NCBI GenBank assembly: GCA_964649195.1
Contig: CAZYPK010000152.1
Coordinates: 1-13,123, forward strand
Reading direction: 5' to 3'
Length of the DNA: 13,123 nucleotides
Source of the DNA: JTS-RE9 sp964649195
GTDB taxonomy: Bacteria > Planctomycetota > Phycisphaerae > Phycisphaerales > Phycisphaeraceae
The notes beneath the pieces were generated by a model. That model made no database searches. It was not told the DNA's origin and worked only from the letters and a program-made list of their open reading frames with translations. Below are positions 1 through 5,916 of the stretch, piece after piece (positions within the stretch are counted from its first letter, which is position 1; every line of letters starts with the position of its first letter). The position numbers and the translations under genes were made by a program.

Positions 1-60
1 GCTTCAGCCCGCGGACGGGCTTCGCAAACGAACGGCTCGGCGGGTGCCTCGCCCTCCCAT
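1..60. repeat. Intergenic repeat mosaic: palindrome plus a copy of the GGGAGGGCGAGGC repeat
   Basis: Positions 6-11 and 16-21 form a perfect six-base hairpin (AGCCCG / CGGGCT) with a four-base loop. It is followed by TTCGCAA, which resembles in inverted form the palindromic repeat at 10297-10325. Positions 46-58, read on the minus strand, give GGGAGGGCGAGGC, the same core that is tandemly repeated at 13031-13083. The stretch looks like intergenic repeat sequence rather than coding sequence. Confidence 0.6.
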
Positions 61-158
61 ATGTTTTTACCCTGCAAAACCCGATTGTATATTTGTGTAT
101 CCCCGGTCCGGCAAGTAAAATGGAAAGGTTCCGACCTGCCTGTTTACACGCGGTGTTC

Positions 159-3100
159 ATGGATTCCCATAGCGATGGCAACTCCGGATCGGGTGGCGCG
201 ACCGGCGACCTTTGGAAGAAGGTCCTCGAGGAAGTGCAATCCGAAGCGGCCGCCCGGCGAAGCAAAGTCGGGGCGCGGTCGGCTGCCGCGCCGCAGCGGT
301 CGAATGTGGAAGTCGATCTGCTCAAGCGGATTCTGGCGGCCATTGAAGCCAGGCCGGCCGGGCCGGTGGCGGTGGATCACAGCGAACTGCTTCACCAGAT
401 TCTCGATGGCATCAGGCATCCGCCGCAGCTTGATCCCGCTTCGATCACCTCGCCGCTGCTGGCCGCCATCGAGAAGGCGGATCACGACGGCAGGTTCAAG
501 GAGTTGGAGGCGAACCTGACCGCCCGGTTGCAGACGCTTCGTGAGGCGCAGCCGCGACCGATCGATCCGACGGCACAGCTTGAAGCGATTCACGAAGCGG
601 TGCGTCAGCAGCCGGCGCTCGATCCGCAGGCGATTCTGGGGCCGATACTCGCGGCCATTGCCGGGCAGAATCCGCAGCCTTCGCTGGATCATCTGCGCGA
701 GGAAATCAAGCAGCAGATTCAACAGGCTGTCGCGGCTGCGCCCAAGCCTGCCGACATCACACCGCAACTGACCGAGTTGCGGCAGTCCGTCGAGCAGTCC
801 ATTGGGCAATCCGTTGAGCACATCATTGCCGCGGCGCCCGTGCCGCAGCCCTTGGATGTTGATGCGTTGGTTTCACGACTCGGTGATGCGCTCGCCGCAG
901 CGAAGCCTGCCGACATCACACCGCAACTGACCGAATTACGGCAGTCCGTCGAGCAATCTGTTCAGCAGTCCGTTGAGCAATCAGTTCAGCAATTCATTGC
1001 AGCGGCGCCCGTGCCGCAGCCTGTGGATGTTGAAGCAATCATCGCCCGGCTGCATGAACTGCTCGCATCCTCCAGGCCGGCGGATATTCGTCCTGATCTC
1101 GATGCGCTGCGTCAGTCGATCGAATCGCAGCCCAAGGCTCAGCCTGTGGATGTGGAAGCGATCATCGCCCGGCTGCACGAACTGCTCGCATCCTCCAGGC
1201 CGGCGGACATTCGTCCTGATCTCGATGCGCTGCGTCAGATGATCCGGTCGCTGCCGCAGCCTGCGGATCAGTCGGGCAAGTTGGAGGAGATTCTCGCCGC
1301 GGCGAAGGTGAGGCCTGATGATGGCCGCGATGAGATTCTGCTCCAGATTCTGGAGACGGTGCAGAAGCAGGCCGCGCAGCAGGTGTTACCGCCGCCCGTC
1401 GCCGAGGAGATCAGGCGGTTGCCGCCGCTGCTGGAACAGGTTGAGACGAAGCTGTCGCGGAAGATGGAGGAGAAAATCAGCGGCGCGGTGGACGCGATCC
1501 GCCAAGGCGCTGCGGACCCTGCGGCGATCGGGCGGGGGATCGAGGAACTGAAGCAGGAGATCGCCGGACAGAATGCCCAGGTGCGCGAGGATATGCTCGC
1601 TCATTCGATCGAGCTGATCGATCAGATCAAGGCCCAGTCGCCGCCATCGGCGCAGGAGCTTTTGCAGTTGCTTCGCGGCGAGATCGGCAAGGACCTTGCG
1701 GCCATCGTCGCTTCGCTGCCCCAGCCTGCGGATCACAGCGAATCGCTCAAGGCCAGGCTGGAACTCGTCGAGCAGAACATTGTGCAGAAGATCGCGCAGC
1801 AGCCTTTGCCACCATCGATCGATGAAGCGGCGCTGGTGGCGCGCCTGCGTGAAGCCATGCCCGCACCGGCTGCGCCGGACACGGCTGCACTGGTCGATCA
1901 GATTCGCGCGGCCCTGCCTGCGCCCGCCAAAGTTGAACTGCCGCAGATGCCTTCCTACGCGCAGGATTTCGCCCGGCAGCAGGAGATGCTCGGCGAGCTG
2001 GCGCAACTGGTGAAATCGCAGGCCGGCATCGCCGACGGCAATCATGAAGCAACGGAAGCGGTTCGTCGTGAGATGGAAAAGCTTGCCCGGCAGCAACAGC
2101 AGACGCACGCGCAGGTGGAAAGCTCGATCTCGGAATTCACGGAGCGGCTTGAAACGAAACTGGAAACGAAGATCAACAGCGGCCTGGCGAAGATCGAGCT
2201 GGCGATGGCCACCTCGGATAGCGGCCGGCCGCCGTCGATCACCGCCGATGACGGCGAATCGCCTGCGGTCTCCAGCCATCGCTACTCGTGGATGAATCAG
2301 CCTCAGCCTCGCCAACGAACCCCGGCAGTGGCGCTGACGGTCACCGCCGTCGCCGCCGTGGGCATGTTCCTCGTGCTGCTCATCAACGCCCTCACCGGCA
2401 ACAGCAACAACTCGCAACCGGTTGGGCCCGGCGGCGACGCATTGGCCGGCAACAACCGGACGCCTCCCGCCGTCACCCCGACGCCTCCGTCGAGCACTGC
2501 GCCCACCACTGCGACCGGCACCCCGGCGACCACCCCCGGAGTCACGAAGAACGATCCCGCTCCGCCGTCCACCGGCCCGCTCTTTCACACACCGACGGGC
2601 GCCGGGGAGGAGCCGCGCATCGCCGGGTCGCTGGTTGCCGAACTGCGGAATCTGACCAACCCGACGAGCGAACGCACCCGCGTGGTCTATGAGCTCGCCC
2701 AGGCCAGGCAGGTGGTCTTCCTCGTACACATCAGCGGCAAGTCGCCCACGGCCATGACCACCATCCTCACCGAGCTCAAAAAAACACTCGCCGATCTCAA
2801 GCCGGCGCAGAAGTTCACCATCGTCTTCTCCGAAGGCAACCGTTTCGTCGAAGCGCCGCCCAGCGGTTTGCGGGCCTCTTCCGATGGCGAGCGAAACCGC
2901 GTCGAAGGCTGGATCGATCTGAACATCCGCGGCACCGGTCATCGCCCGGCCGGCAGCCCGCTGGTGGCGCTGGATGTGGCCGCGTCCTATCAGCCTGATC
3001 TGCTCTGGATCATCTCCGACGCCATCGTGTCCGACGAGCCCGGGCGCGTGTCATCGAAGGAAATCATCGGGCGCATCGCCACGCTCAATCCCGACGGCTC

Positions 3101-3227
3101 GATCCGCATCGCCGCCACGCAGATCGGTTCGCCCGACACGGGCGGGACGCTGAAGATTCTCGCCGAGAAATACGGCGGGGCTTATGTCGTTTTGGGCGAC
3201 GGCAGTTCCGCATCGCTGGCGCCTTGA
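159..3227 (+). CDS. Giant coiled-coil, single-pass membrane protein with degenerate VWA-like C-terminal domain
   Basis: Function unknown; about 1022 residues from the chosen start. Residues 1-715 are almost entirely predicted helix, rich in Gln, Ala, Glu, Leu and Pro, with short proline breaks. They include a 53-residue repeat (197-249 and 250-302) and a 41-residue repeat (287-327 and 328-368). A hydrophobic helix lies at about 723-745, preceded by several Arg, so the long helical part should be cytoplasmic. A Pro/Thr/Ser linker follows at about 750-820. The last 170 residues or so have the layout of a von Willebrand A domain: a VVFLVHISGKS strand, an amphipathic helix, FTIVFSEG, a Gly-Thr-Gly segment near T926, WIISDA near D954, and a final KILAEKYGGAYVV strand. 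The first metal-site Asp is replaced by His857, so the metal site is probably incomplete. The ATG at 159 is preferred because the extra residues from upstream ATGs (93, 120) are Cys/Arg/Pro-rich and unlike the protein. No clear ribosome binding site is seen. A structural or envelope-scaffold role is inference. Confidence 0.85.
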   Translation: MDSHSDGNSGSGGATGDLWKKVLEEVQSEAAARRSKVGARSAAAPQRSNVEVDLLKRILAAIEARPAGPVAVDHSELLHQILDGIRHPPQLDPASITSPLLAAIEKADHDGRFKELEANLTARLQTLREAQPRPIDPTAQLEAIHEAVRQQPALDPQAILGPILAAIAGQNPQPSLDHLREEIKQQIQQAVAAAPKPADITPQLTELRQSVEQSIGQSVEHIIAAAPVPQPLDVDALVSRLGDALAAAKPADITPQLTELRQSVEQSVQQSVEQSVQQFIAAAPVPQPVDVEAIIARLHELLASSRPADIRPDLDALRQSIESQPKAQPVDVEAIIARLHELLASSRPADIRPDLDALRQMIRSLPQPADQSGKLEEILAAAKVRPDDGRDEILLQILETVQKQAAQQVLPPPVAEEIRRLPPLLEQVETKLSRKMEEKISGAVDAIRQGAADPAAIGRGIEELKQEIAGQNAQVREDMLAHSIELIDQIKAQSPPSAQELLQLLRGEIGKDLAAIVASLPQPADHSESLKARLELVEQNIVQKIAQQPLPPSIDEAALVARLREAMPAPAAPDTAALVDQIRAALPAPAKVELPQMPSYAQDFARQQEMLGELAQLVKSQAGIADGNHEATEAVRREMEKLARQQQQTHAQVESSISEFTERLETKLETKINSGLAKIELAMATSDSGRPPSITADDGESPAVSSHRYSWMNQPQPRQRTPAVALTVTAVAAVGMFLVLLINALTGNSNNSQPVGPGGDALAGNNRTPPAVTPTPPSSTAPTTATGTPATTPGVTKNDPAPPSTGPLFHTPTGAGEEPRIAGSLVAELRNLTNPTSERTRVVYELAQARQVVFLVHISGKSPTAMTTILTELKKTLADLKPAQKFTIVFSEGNRFVEAPPSGLRASSDGERNRVEGWIDLNIRGTGHRPAGSPLVALDVAASYQPDLLWIISDAIVSDEPGRVSSKEIIGRIATLNPDGSIRIAATQIGSPDTGGTLKILAEKYGGAYVVLGDGSSASLAP
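744..1246 (+). repeat. Near-identical in-frame tandem duplications inside the coiled-coil gene
   Basis: Two direct repeats are visible at DNA level. Blocks starting at 747 and 906 (159 bp apart) share 50 of their first 54 bases. Blocks starting at 1017 and 1140 (123 bp apart) share 95 of 99 bases, and all four differences are synonymous third positions. Both periods are multiples of three and keep the frame, extending the helical rod by 53 and 41 residues. A shorter QSVEQSVQQ pattern repeats within 943-990. Confidence 0.9.
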
Positions 3228-3240
3228 GATGCTGTGCAGG

Positions 3241-3404
3241 AGCCGCGACTCAACGAGTCGCGGACGTGAGCAGCCTGAAGGAGCGGCCAATCGCGCGTTG
3301 ATCCTGCATGGAGACCGCCGCTCATCGTGTTTGAATCCGATGCCGCAAGGCGGGCATCACACCCTTTCAGTCTGTGTACGTCCGCGACGTGTTACGTCGC
3401 GGCT
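3241..3404. repeat. REP-like inverted doublet of 24-bp palindromes
   Basis: Positions 3241-3264 hold a palindrome with stem CCGCGACT / AGTCGCGG and a five-base loop. Positions 3381-3404 hold the same element in inverse orientation, with a nine-base stem CCGCGACGT / ACGTCGCGG and a three-base loop. Both start AGCCGCGAC when read outside-in, and both continue into CGGACGT on the inner side. A third copy is at 5801-5824. The 116 bases between the two copies contain no credible gene. The arrangement resembles paired REP elements (BIME/REPIN) of other bacteria. Either hairpin might also help terminate transcription of the upstream coiled-coil gene, though no T-run follows the first. Confidence 0.75.
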
Positions 3405-3434
3405 CATTTTTGAAACTCAGGCTACCATGACCGC

Positions 3435-4223
3435 ATGTCGATTCTCACGCATGGCTCCGATCTTCGCCTGGCGCCCACGCTGCGGCCGCTGGTGACCGCC
3501 GGCGATGGCACGGTCCGCGGCGCGATCGACTCGCTGGCGAAACTGGGCTTTCATGCGGTGCAACTTGATGCGACGCTGCCGGGCATTCGGCCGCGCGAGC
3601 TTTCACAGCGGGCACGCCGGGATCTGATCGCGCTGCTCTCACGCCATGACATGCGGATCGCAGGCCTTGATCTGTTTCTCCCGCGCCGGCACTTCATCGA
3701 AGCGGAACAGCTCGATCGCGCGATGACCGCCACGCTTGCCGCGATCGAACTGGCCGCCGATCTGGGCCGCGTGCCGTTGAGTCTTACGCTGCCGGTGGGG
3801 CGGGTCAAGGATGACGTGAAGAGCACGCTCATCGAAGCCGCCGATGGCCGCTCGGTCCGGCTGGCGATTCACGCGGAGGATGAACTCGATGGGCTGTCCG
3901 CCTGGCTTGATGCCGCCGATCAGCACGCACTGGGGGCGGGCATCGATCCGGCGGCGCTGCTGGCGCGCGGCGAAAAAGCGGTGCGAACCACGCAGCGATT
4001 CGCCGGACGGCTGGCCGTTGCAAGGCTCAGCGATCTCACCTCATCAGCGCTGCGCTGCCCCATCGGTGAAGGCGAGCTGGACATCGCCGCCTACCGCGTC
4101 ACGCTTGATCTCGCCGCCGCCCGCACGGGTCCGGTGGTCCTGGACCTGCGCGGCCTGGAGAATCCCGCCGCCGCCGCCATCGCGGGAAGAAAGGCGTGGG
4201 ACGGGGCGGCGTTTACGGTGTAG
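3435..4223 (+). CDS. Sugar phosphate isomerase/epimerase-like TIM-barrel protein
   Basis: A 262-residue protein resembling the xylose-isomerase-like TIM-barrel superfamily (sugar phosphate isomerases/epimerases, AP endonuclease 2 fold). Supporting features are GFHAVQLD near 38-45 (the usual strand after the first helix), the helix AATLAAIELAADLG-like segment near 100-111, GAGIDPAALLARGE near 168-180, and PIGEGELD near 209-216, which matches the PLGEG-D signature. The Asp of the GIDPA motif (D171) and the GEG loop are kept. The His of the usual HVHLKD strand is replaced (VARLSD, R197), and the final catalytic Glu position reads VVLDL (D237). Metal-dependent isomerase activity is therefore uncertain. 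The start is ATG 3435; an ATG at 3427 is in another frame. No strong ribosome binding site is seen. The gene is convergent with the aldo/keto reductase gene across a repeat element. The precise substrate cannot be named. Confidence 0.75.
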   Translation: MSILTHGSDLRLAPTLRPLVTAGDGTVRGAIDSLAKLGFHAVQLDATLPGIRPRELSQRARRDLIALLSRHDMRIAGLDLFLPRRHFIEAEQLDRAMTATLAAIELAADLGRVPLSLTLPVGRVKDDVKSTLIEAADGRSVRLAIHAEDELDGLSAWLDAADQHALGAGIDPAALLARGEKAVRTTQRFAGRLAVARLSDLTSSALRCPIGEGELDIAAYRVTLDLAAARTGPVVLDLRGLENPAAAAIAGRKAWDGAAFTV

Positions 4224-4535
4224 AGAGAAGAGCATTGATTCTCTCCGAGCCTGAGTTTCGCTTAAGCCTCCCCCGGAAGGTAAGCCCCGCCCGGAAGGGC
4301 GTGGGCCAAGAGGCGTCCAATAAACAGTTCGTTGATGCTCCGTAGAAAACCTCAAGTCCGACGGCTCGGCTGTGACTGAGGGGGGGGTTCTACGGAGTAA
4401 TTCTTTGACGATCTGAAGCTGCTTAAATGTGATTGAGAACGGAGCTTTCATTCGTGAACGGGCTGTTGATCGGTTGCCCCTTGGCCCGCGCCCTTCCGGG
4501 CGGGGCTTATGCGAAACCCAGGTCATGAGGTTCGC
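4224..4535. other. Gene-free convergent intergenic space filled by a repeat element
   Basis: This 312-base gap separates two convergent stop codons. Nearly all of it is the inverted-end repeat element at 4250-4522, described separately. The remaining 26 and 13 bases show no gene, tRNA or recognisable control site. The strong inverted repeats could act as a two-way transcription barrier, but there is no long T-run. Confidence 0.7.
4250..4522. repeat. Dispersed ~270-bp element with inverted ends, copy 1 (family A)
   Basis: The left end reads CCTGAGTTTCGCTTAAGCC. The right end, read on the other strand, is CCTGGGTTTCGCATAAGCC, giving terminal inverted repeats with two mismatches. Inside these, AAGCCCCGCCCGGAAGGGCG on the left pairs with its complement at about 4486-4508. 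The inner 4400-4480 segment matches 11565-11633 of copy 2 imperfectly (shared TTGACGAT, GATT-GA-AA, TTCGTGAAC, GATCG), so the two are homologous and not just chance palindromes. The left arm carries a partial duplication (CCCCGGAAGG twice). Another hairpin, CTCCGTAGAA / TTCTACGGAG, sits at 4338-4347 and 4388-4397 and is missing from copy 2. There is no coding capacity, so the element would be non-autonomous. Confidence 0.8.
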
Positions 4536-5534
4536 TCACCCCGCGTGATACGCATCGATCGCCGCCGTCATTACCTTGAGCTCTTCCGCCGTCAGCATCA
4601 CATCACCCGCGCCGGCGTTTTCGATGGCCTGTTCCGGCGTGCGCGCTCCGCACAGGGCGTGCGTCAGTCCTGGCTGCTGCAAGGTCCAGGCGATGACAAG
4701 CTGTGTCATGGTGATGCCGCGCTGGACACGGATCGGTTCGAACCTGGCAAGCATGGCGGCGACGTTGCCGCGCACCTGGTCGCCGAACTTCGGGTTGTTG
4801 CGGCGCAGGTCTCCCAGCGCGAATTGCCGGCCTGCGGTGAGCCTGCCGGTGAGCAGGCCCTGCGCCAGCGGCGAGTAGGCGAGCACCGCCATGCCTTTGC
4901 TTAGGCAATAGGGAAGCTGATCGTTTTCGATTTCGCGGGAGAGCATCGAGTAGCGTTCCTGATCGCTGTCGAGCGGACCGACTTTCCAATATTCGCTCAT
5001 CTGACCGCTGGTGGCGTTGCTCACACCGATGGCGCGAATCTTGCCCTCCTTCCTGAGGTCCATCATCGCCTGCATCGTTTCCGCGAACGGGGTGATCGTG
5101 TCTTGCCAGTGGGTTTGCAGCAGGTCGAGGTGATCGGTTTTGAGCCGGCGCAGGCTGGCCTCGACTTCGCGCTTGATCGATTCGCCGCCGCAGTGACGGT
5201 TGACCTGGATGATCGCATCATCATCGAAGTTCAGGGCGTTGGTGGTGAAATGTCTGGTTCCCTTGGTGGGATCGCAGATGAGGCCGCACTTGGTGGCGAG
5301 GACGACCTTGTCGCGCCTGCCTTGCAAAGCCTGGCCGAGGATGGAATCGGAAAGGCCAAAGCCATAGACGGGGGCGGTGTCGAAGAGGGTGATGCCGGCA
5401 TCGATGGCGGCATGCACCGCGCGAATGGCCTGGGCCTCATCGGCGCCGCCCCAGCGCCAGCCGCCGATGGCCCACGCACCGAACGCCACCACGGAAGCTT
5501 CAATCCCTGACTGACCCAGCGGCCTGGTTCGCAT
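4536..5534 (-). CDS. Aldo/keto reductase
   Basis: An NADPH-dependent oxidoreductase of the aldo/keto reductase superfamily, 332 residues, the usual length for the bacterial family. The catalytic tetrad is intact: D52 and Y57 (FDTAPVYG), K82 (ATKCGL) and H142 (LLQTHW). YSPLAQGLLTG and the C-terminal GARTPEQAIEN stretch, which contacts the nucleotide, are also typical. The protein should be cytoplasmic; there is no signal peptide. The ATG at 5534 is chosen because a strong AAGGAG lies six bases upstream and the sequence MRTRPLGQSG is the classic family start. An upstream in-frame ATG at 5576 would place that ribosome binding site inside the gene. The substrate cannot be predicted; sugar or small aldehyde is typical. 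The gene is divided from its upstream neighbour by a repeat-filled space and converges with the TIM-barrel gene. Confidence 0.95.
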   Translation of the reverse strand: MRTRPLGQSGIEASVVAFGAWAIGGWRWGGADEAQAIRAVHAAIDAGITLFDTAPVYGFGLSDSILGQALQGRRDKVVLATKCGLICDPTKGTRHFTTNALNFDDDAIIQVNRHCGGESIKREVEASLRRLKTDHLDLLQTHWQDTITPFAETMQAMMDLRKEGKIRAIGVSNATSGQMSEYWKVGPLDSDQERYSMLSREIENDQLPYCLSKGMAVLAYSPLAQGLLTGRLTAGRQFALGDLRRNNPKFGDQVRGNVAAMLARFEPIRVQRGITMTQLVIAWTLQQPGLTHALCGARTPEQAIENAGAGDVMLTAEELKVMTAAIDAYHAG

Positions 5535-5540
5535 CGCGGT

Positions 5541-5546
5541 CTCCTT
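5541..5546 (-). promoter_or_regulatory. Ribosome binding site of the aldo/keto reductase gene
   Basis: On the minus strand this reads AAGGAG, six bases before the ATG at 5534. It decides this start over the ATG 42 bases upstream. Confidence 0.85.
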
Positions 5547-5584
5547 GAAAAGCGCCACGATAGCAGACGGCCTCAAACGAGTGT

Positions 5585-5752
5585 GCCCATCTTTTGTGGC
5601 AGATATTTTTCAGGGTGGCTGGGGCTGAGGCTCTGCGAAGCCCCGGCAAGGAGAGCCGGGGGAGCCGAGAGAGCCGAGAGAGCCGGGGCTTCGCGGACTC
5701 AGCCCCAGCCACCCACCCCAAACTTCTCGATGCTCTGCCACAAAAGATGGGC
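5585..5752. repeat. Large inverted-repeat element, copy 1 (family B)
   Basis: The outer arms are a perfect 18-base inverted repeat, GCCCATCTTTTGTGGCAG at 5585-5602 and its complement at 5735-5752. Inside it, GTGGCTGGGGCTGAG at 5615-5629 pairs perfectly with 5698-5712. Further in, GCGAAGCCCCGG pairs with CCGGGGCTTCGC. The loop (5651-5686) consists of four nine-base units. The inner palindrome recurs at 11674-11783 with different outer arms. There is no coding content. It could fold into a very stable RNA hairpin downstream of the coiled-coil gene, or be a non-autonomous mobile element. Confidence 0.85.
5651..5686. repeat. Nonamer tandem repeat in the loop of the family B element
   Basis: Four consecutive nine-base units: GAGAGCCGG, GGGAGCCGA, GAGAGCCGA and GAGAGCCGG. 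They are related to the GGGGGAGCC units at 9676-9711 and, in complement, at 5821-5846. Confidence 0.8.
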
Positions 5753-5800
5753 GCGCCTCTTGATCTTCCGCATGACGAACACGCCATCCCGTCGTTCATC

Positions 5801-5846
5801 TCCGCGACGTGTCACGTCGCGGCTCCCCCCGGCTCCCCCGGCTCGG
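5801..5846. repeat. Third copy of the 24-bp palindrome followed by GGCTCCCCC repeats
   Basis: Positions 5801-5824 hold the stem CCGCGACGT / ACGTCGCGG with loop GTC. This differs from the copy at 3381-3404 by one base in the loop. It runs straight into two and a half units of GGCTCCCC(C), the complement of the GGGGGAGCC nonamer. Confidence 0.85.
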
Positions 5847-5916
5847 TCTGAAAACAACAGGAGCAGGCCGCTGATGCGTCGCCTGCTCCGCTGCGTGACA
5901 TTGTTGTTGTCGCCGG

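Larger units (their letters stand above)
5535..5916. other. Gene-free 5' region of the aldo/keto reductase gene, mostly repeats
   Basis: This 382-base gap lies between the reductase start and the stop of the coiled-coil gene, which runs in the same direction. It contains the large stem-loop element 5585-5752, the palindrome 5801-5824 and GGCTCCCCC repeats to 5846. The remaining 70 bases (5847-5916) next to the coiled-coil stop hold no visible gene. Any promoter of the reductase must lie among or between the repeats; I could not identify one. Confidence 0.65.

Noticed and set aside
1386..2942. An open frame of about 518 codons on the minus strand within the first coiled-coil gene
   Set aside because: The product is Arg/Gly-rich with no recognisable fold, and it overlaps a gene with clear repeats, a membrane helix and a VWA-like domain.
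4224..4535. Small protein frames in the repeat element between the convergent genes
   Set aside because: The frames run through inverted-repeat arms, have no ribosome binding site, and their products show no known pattern.
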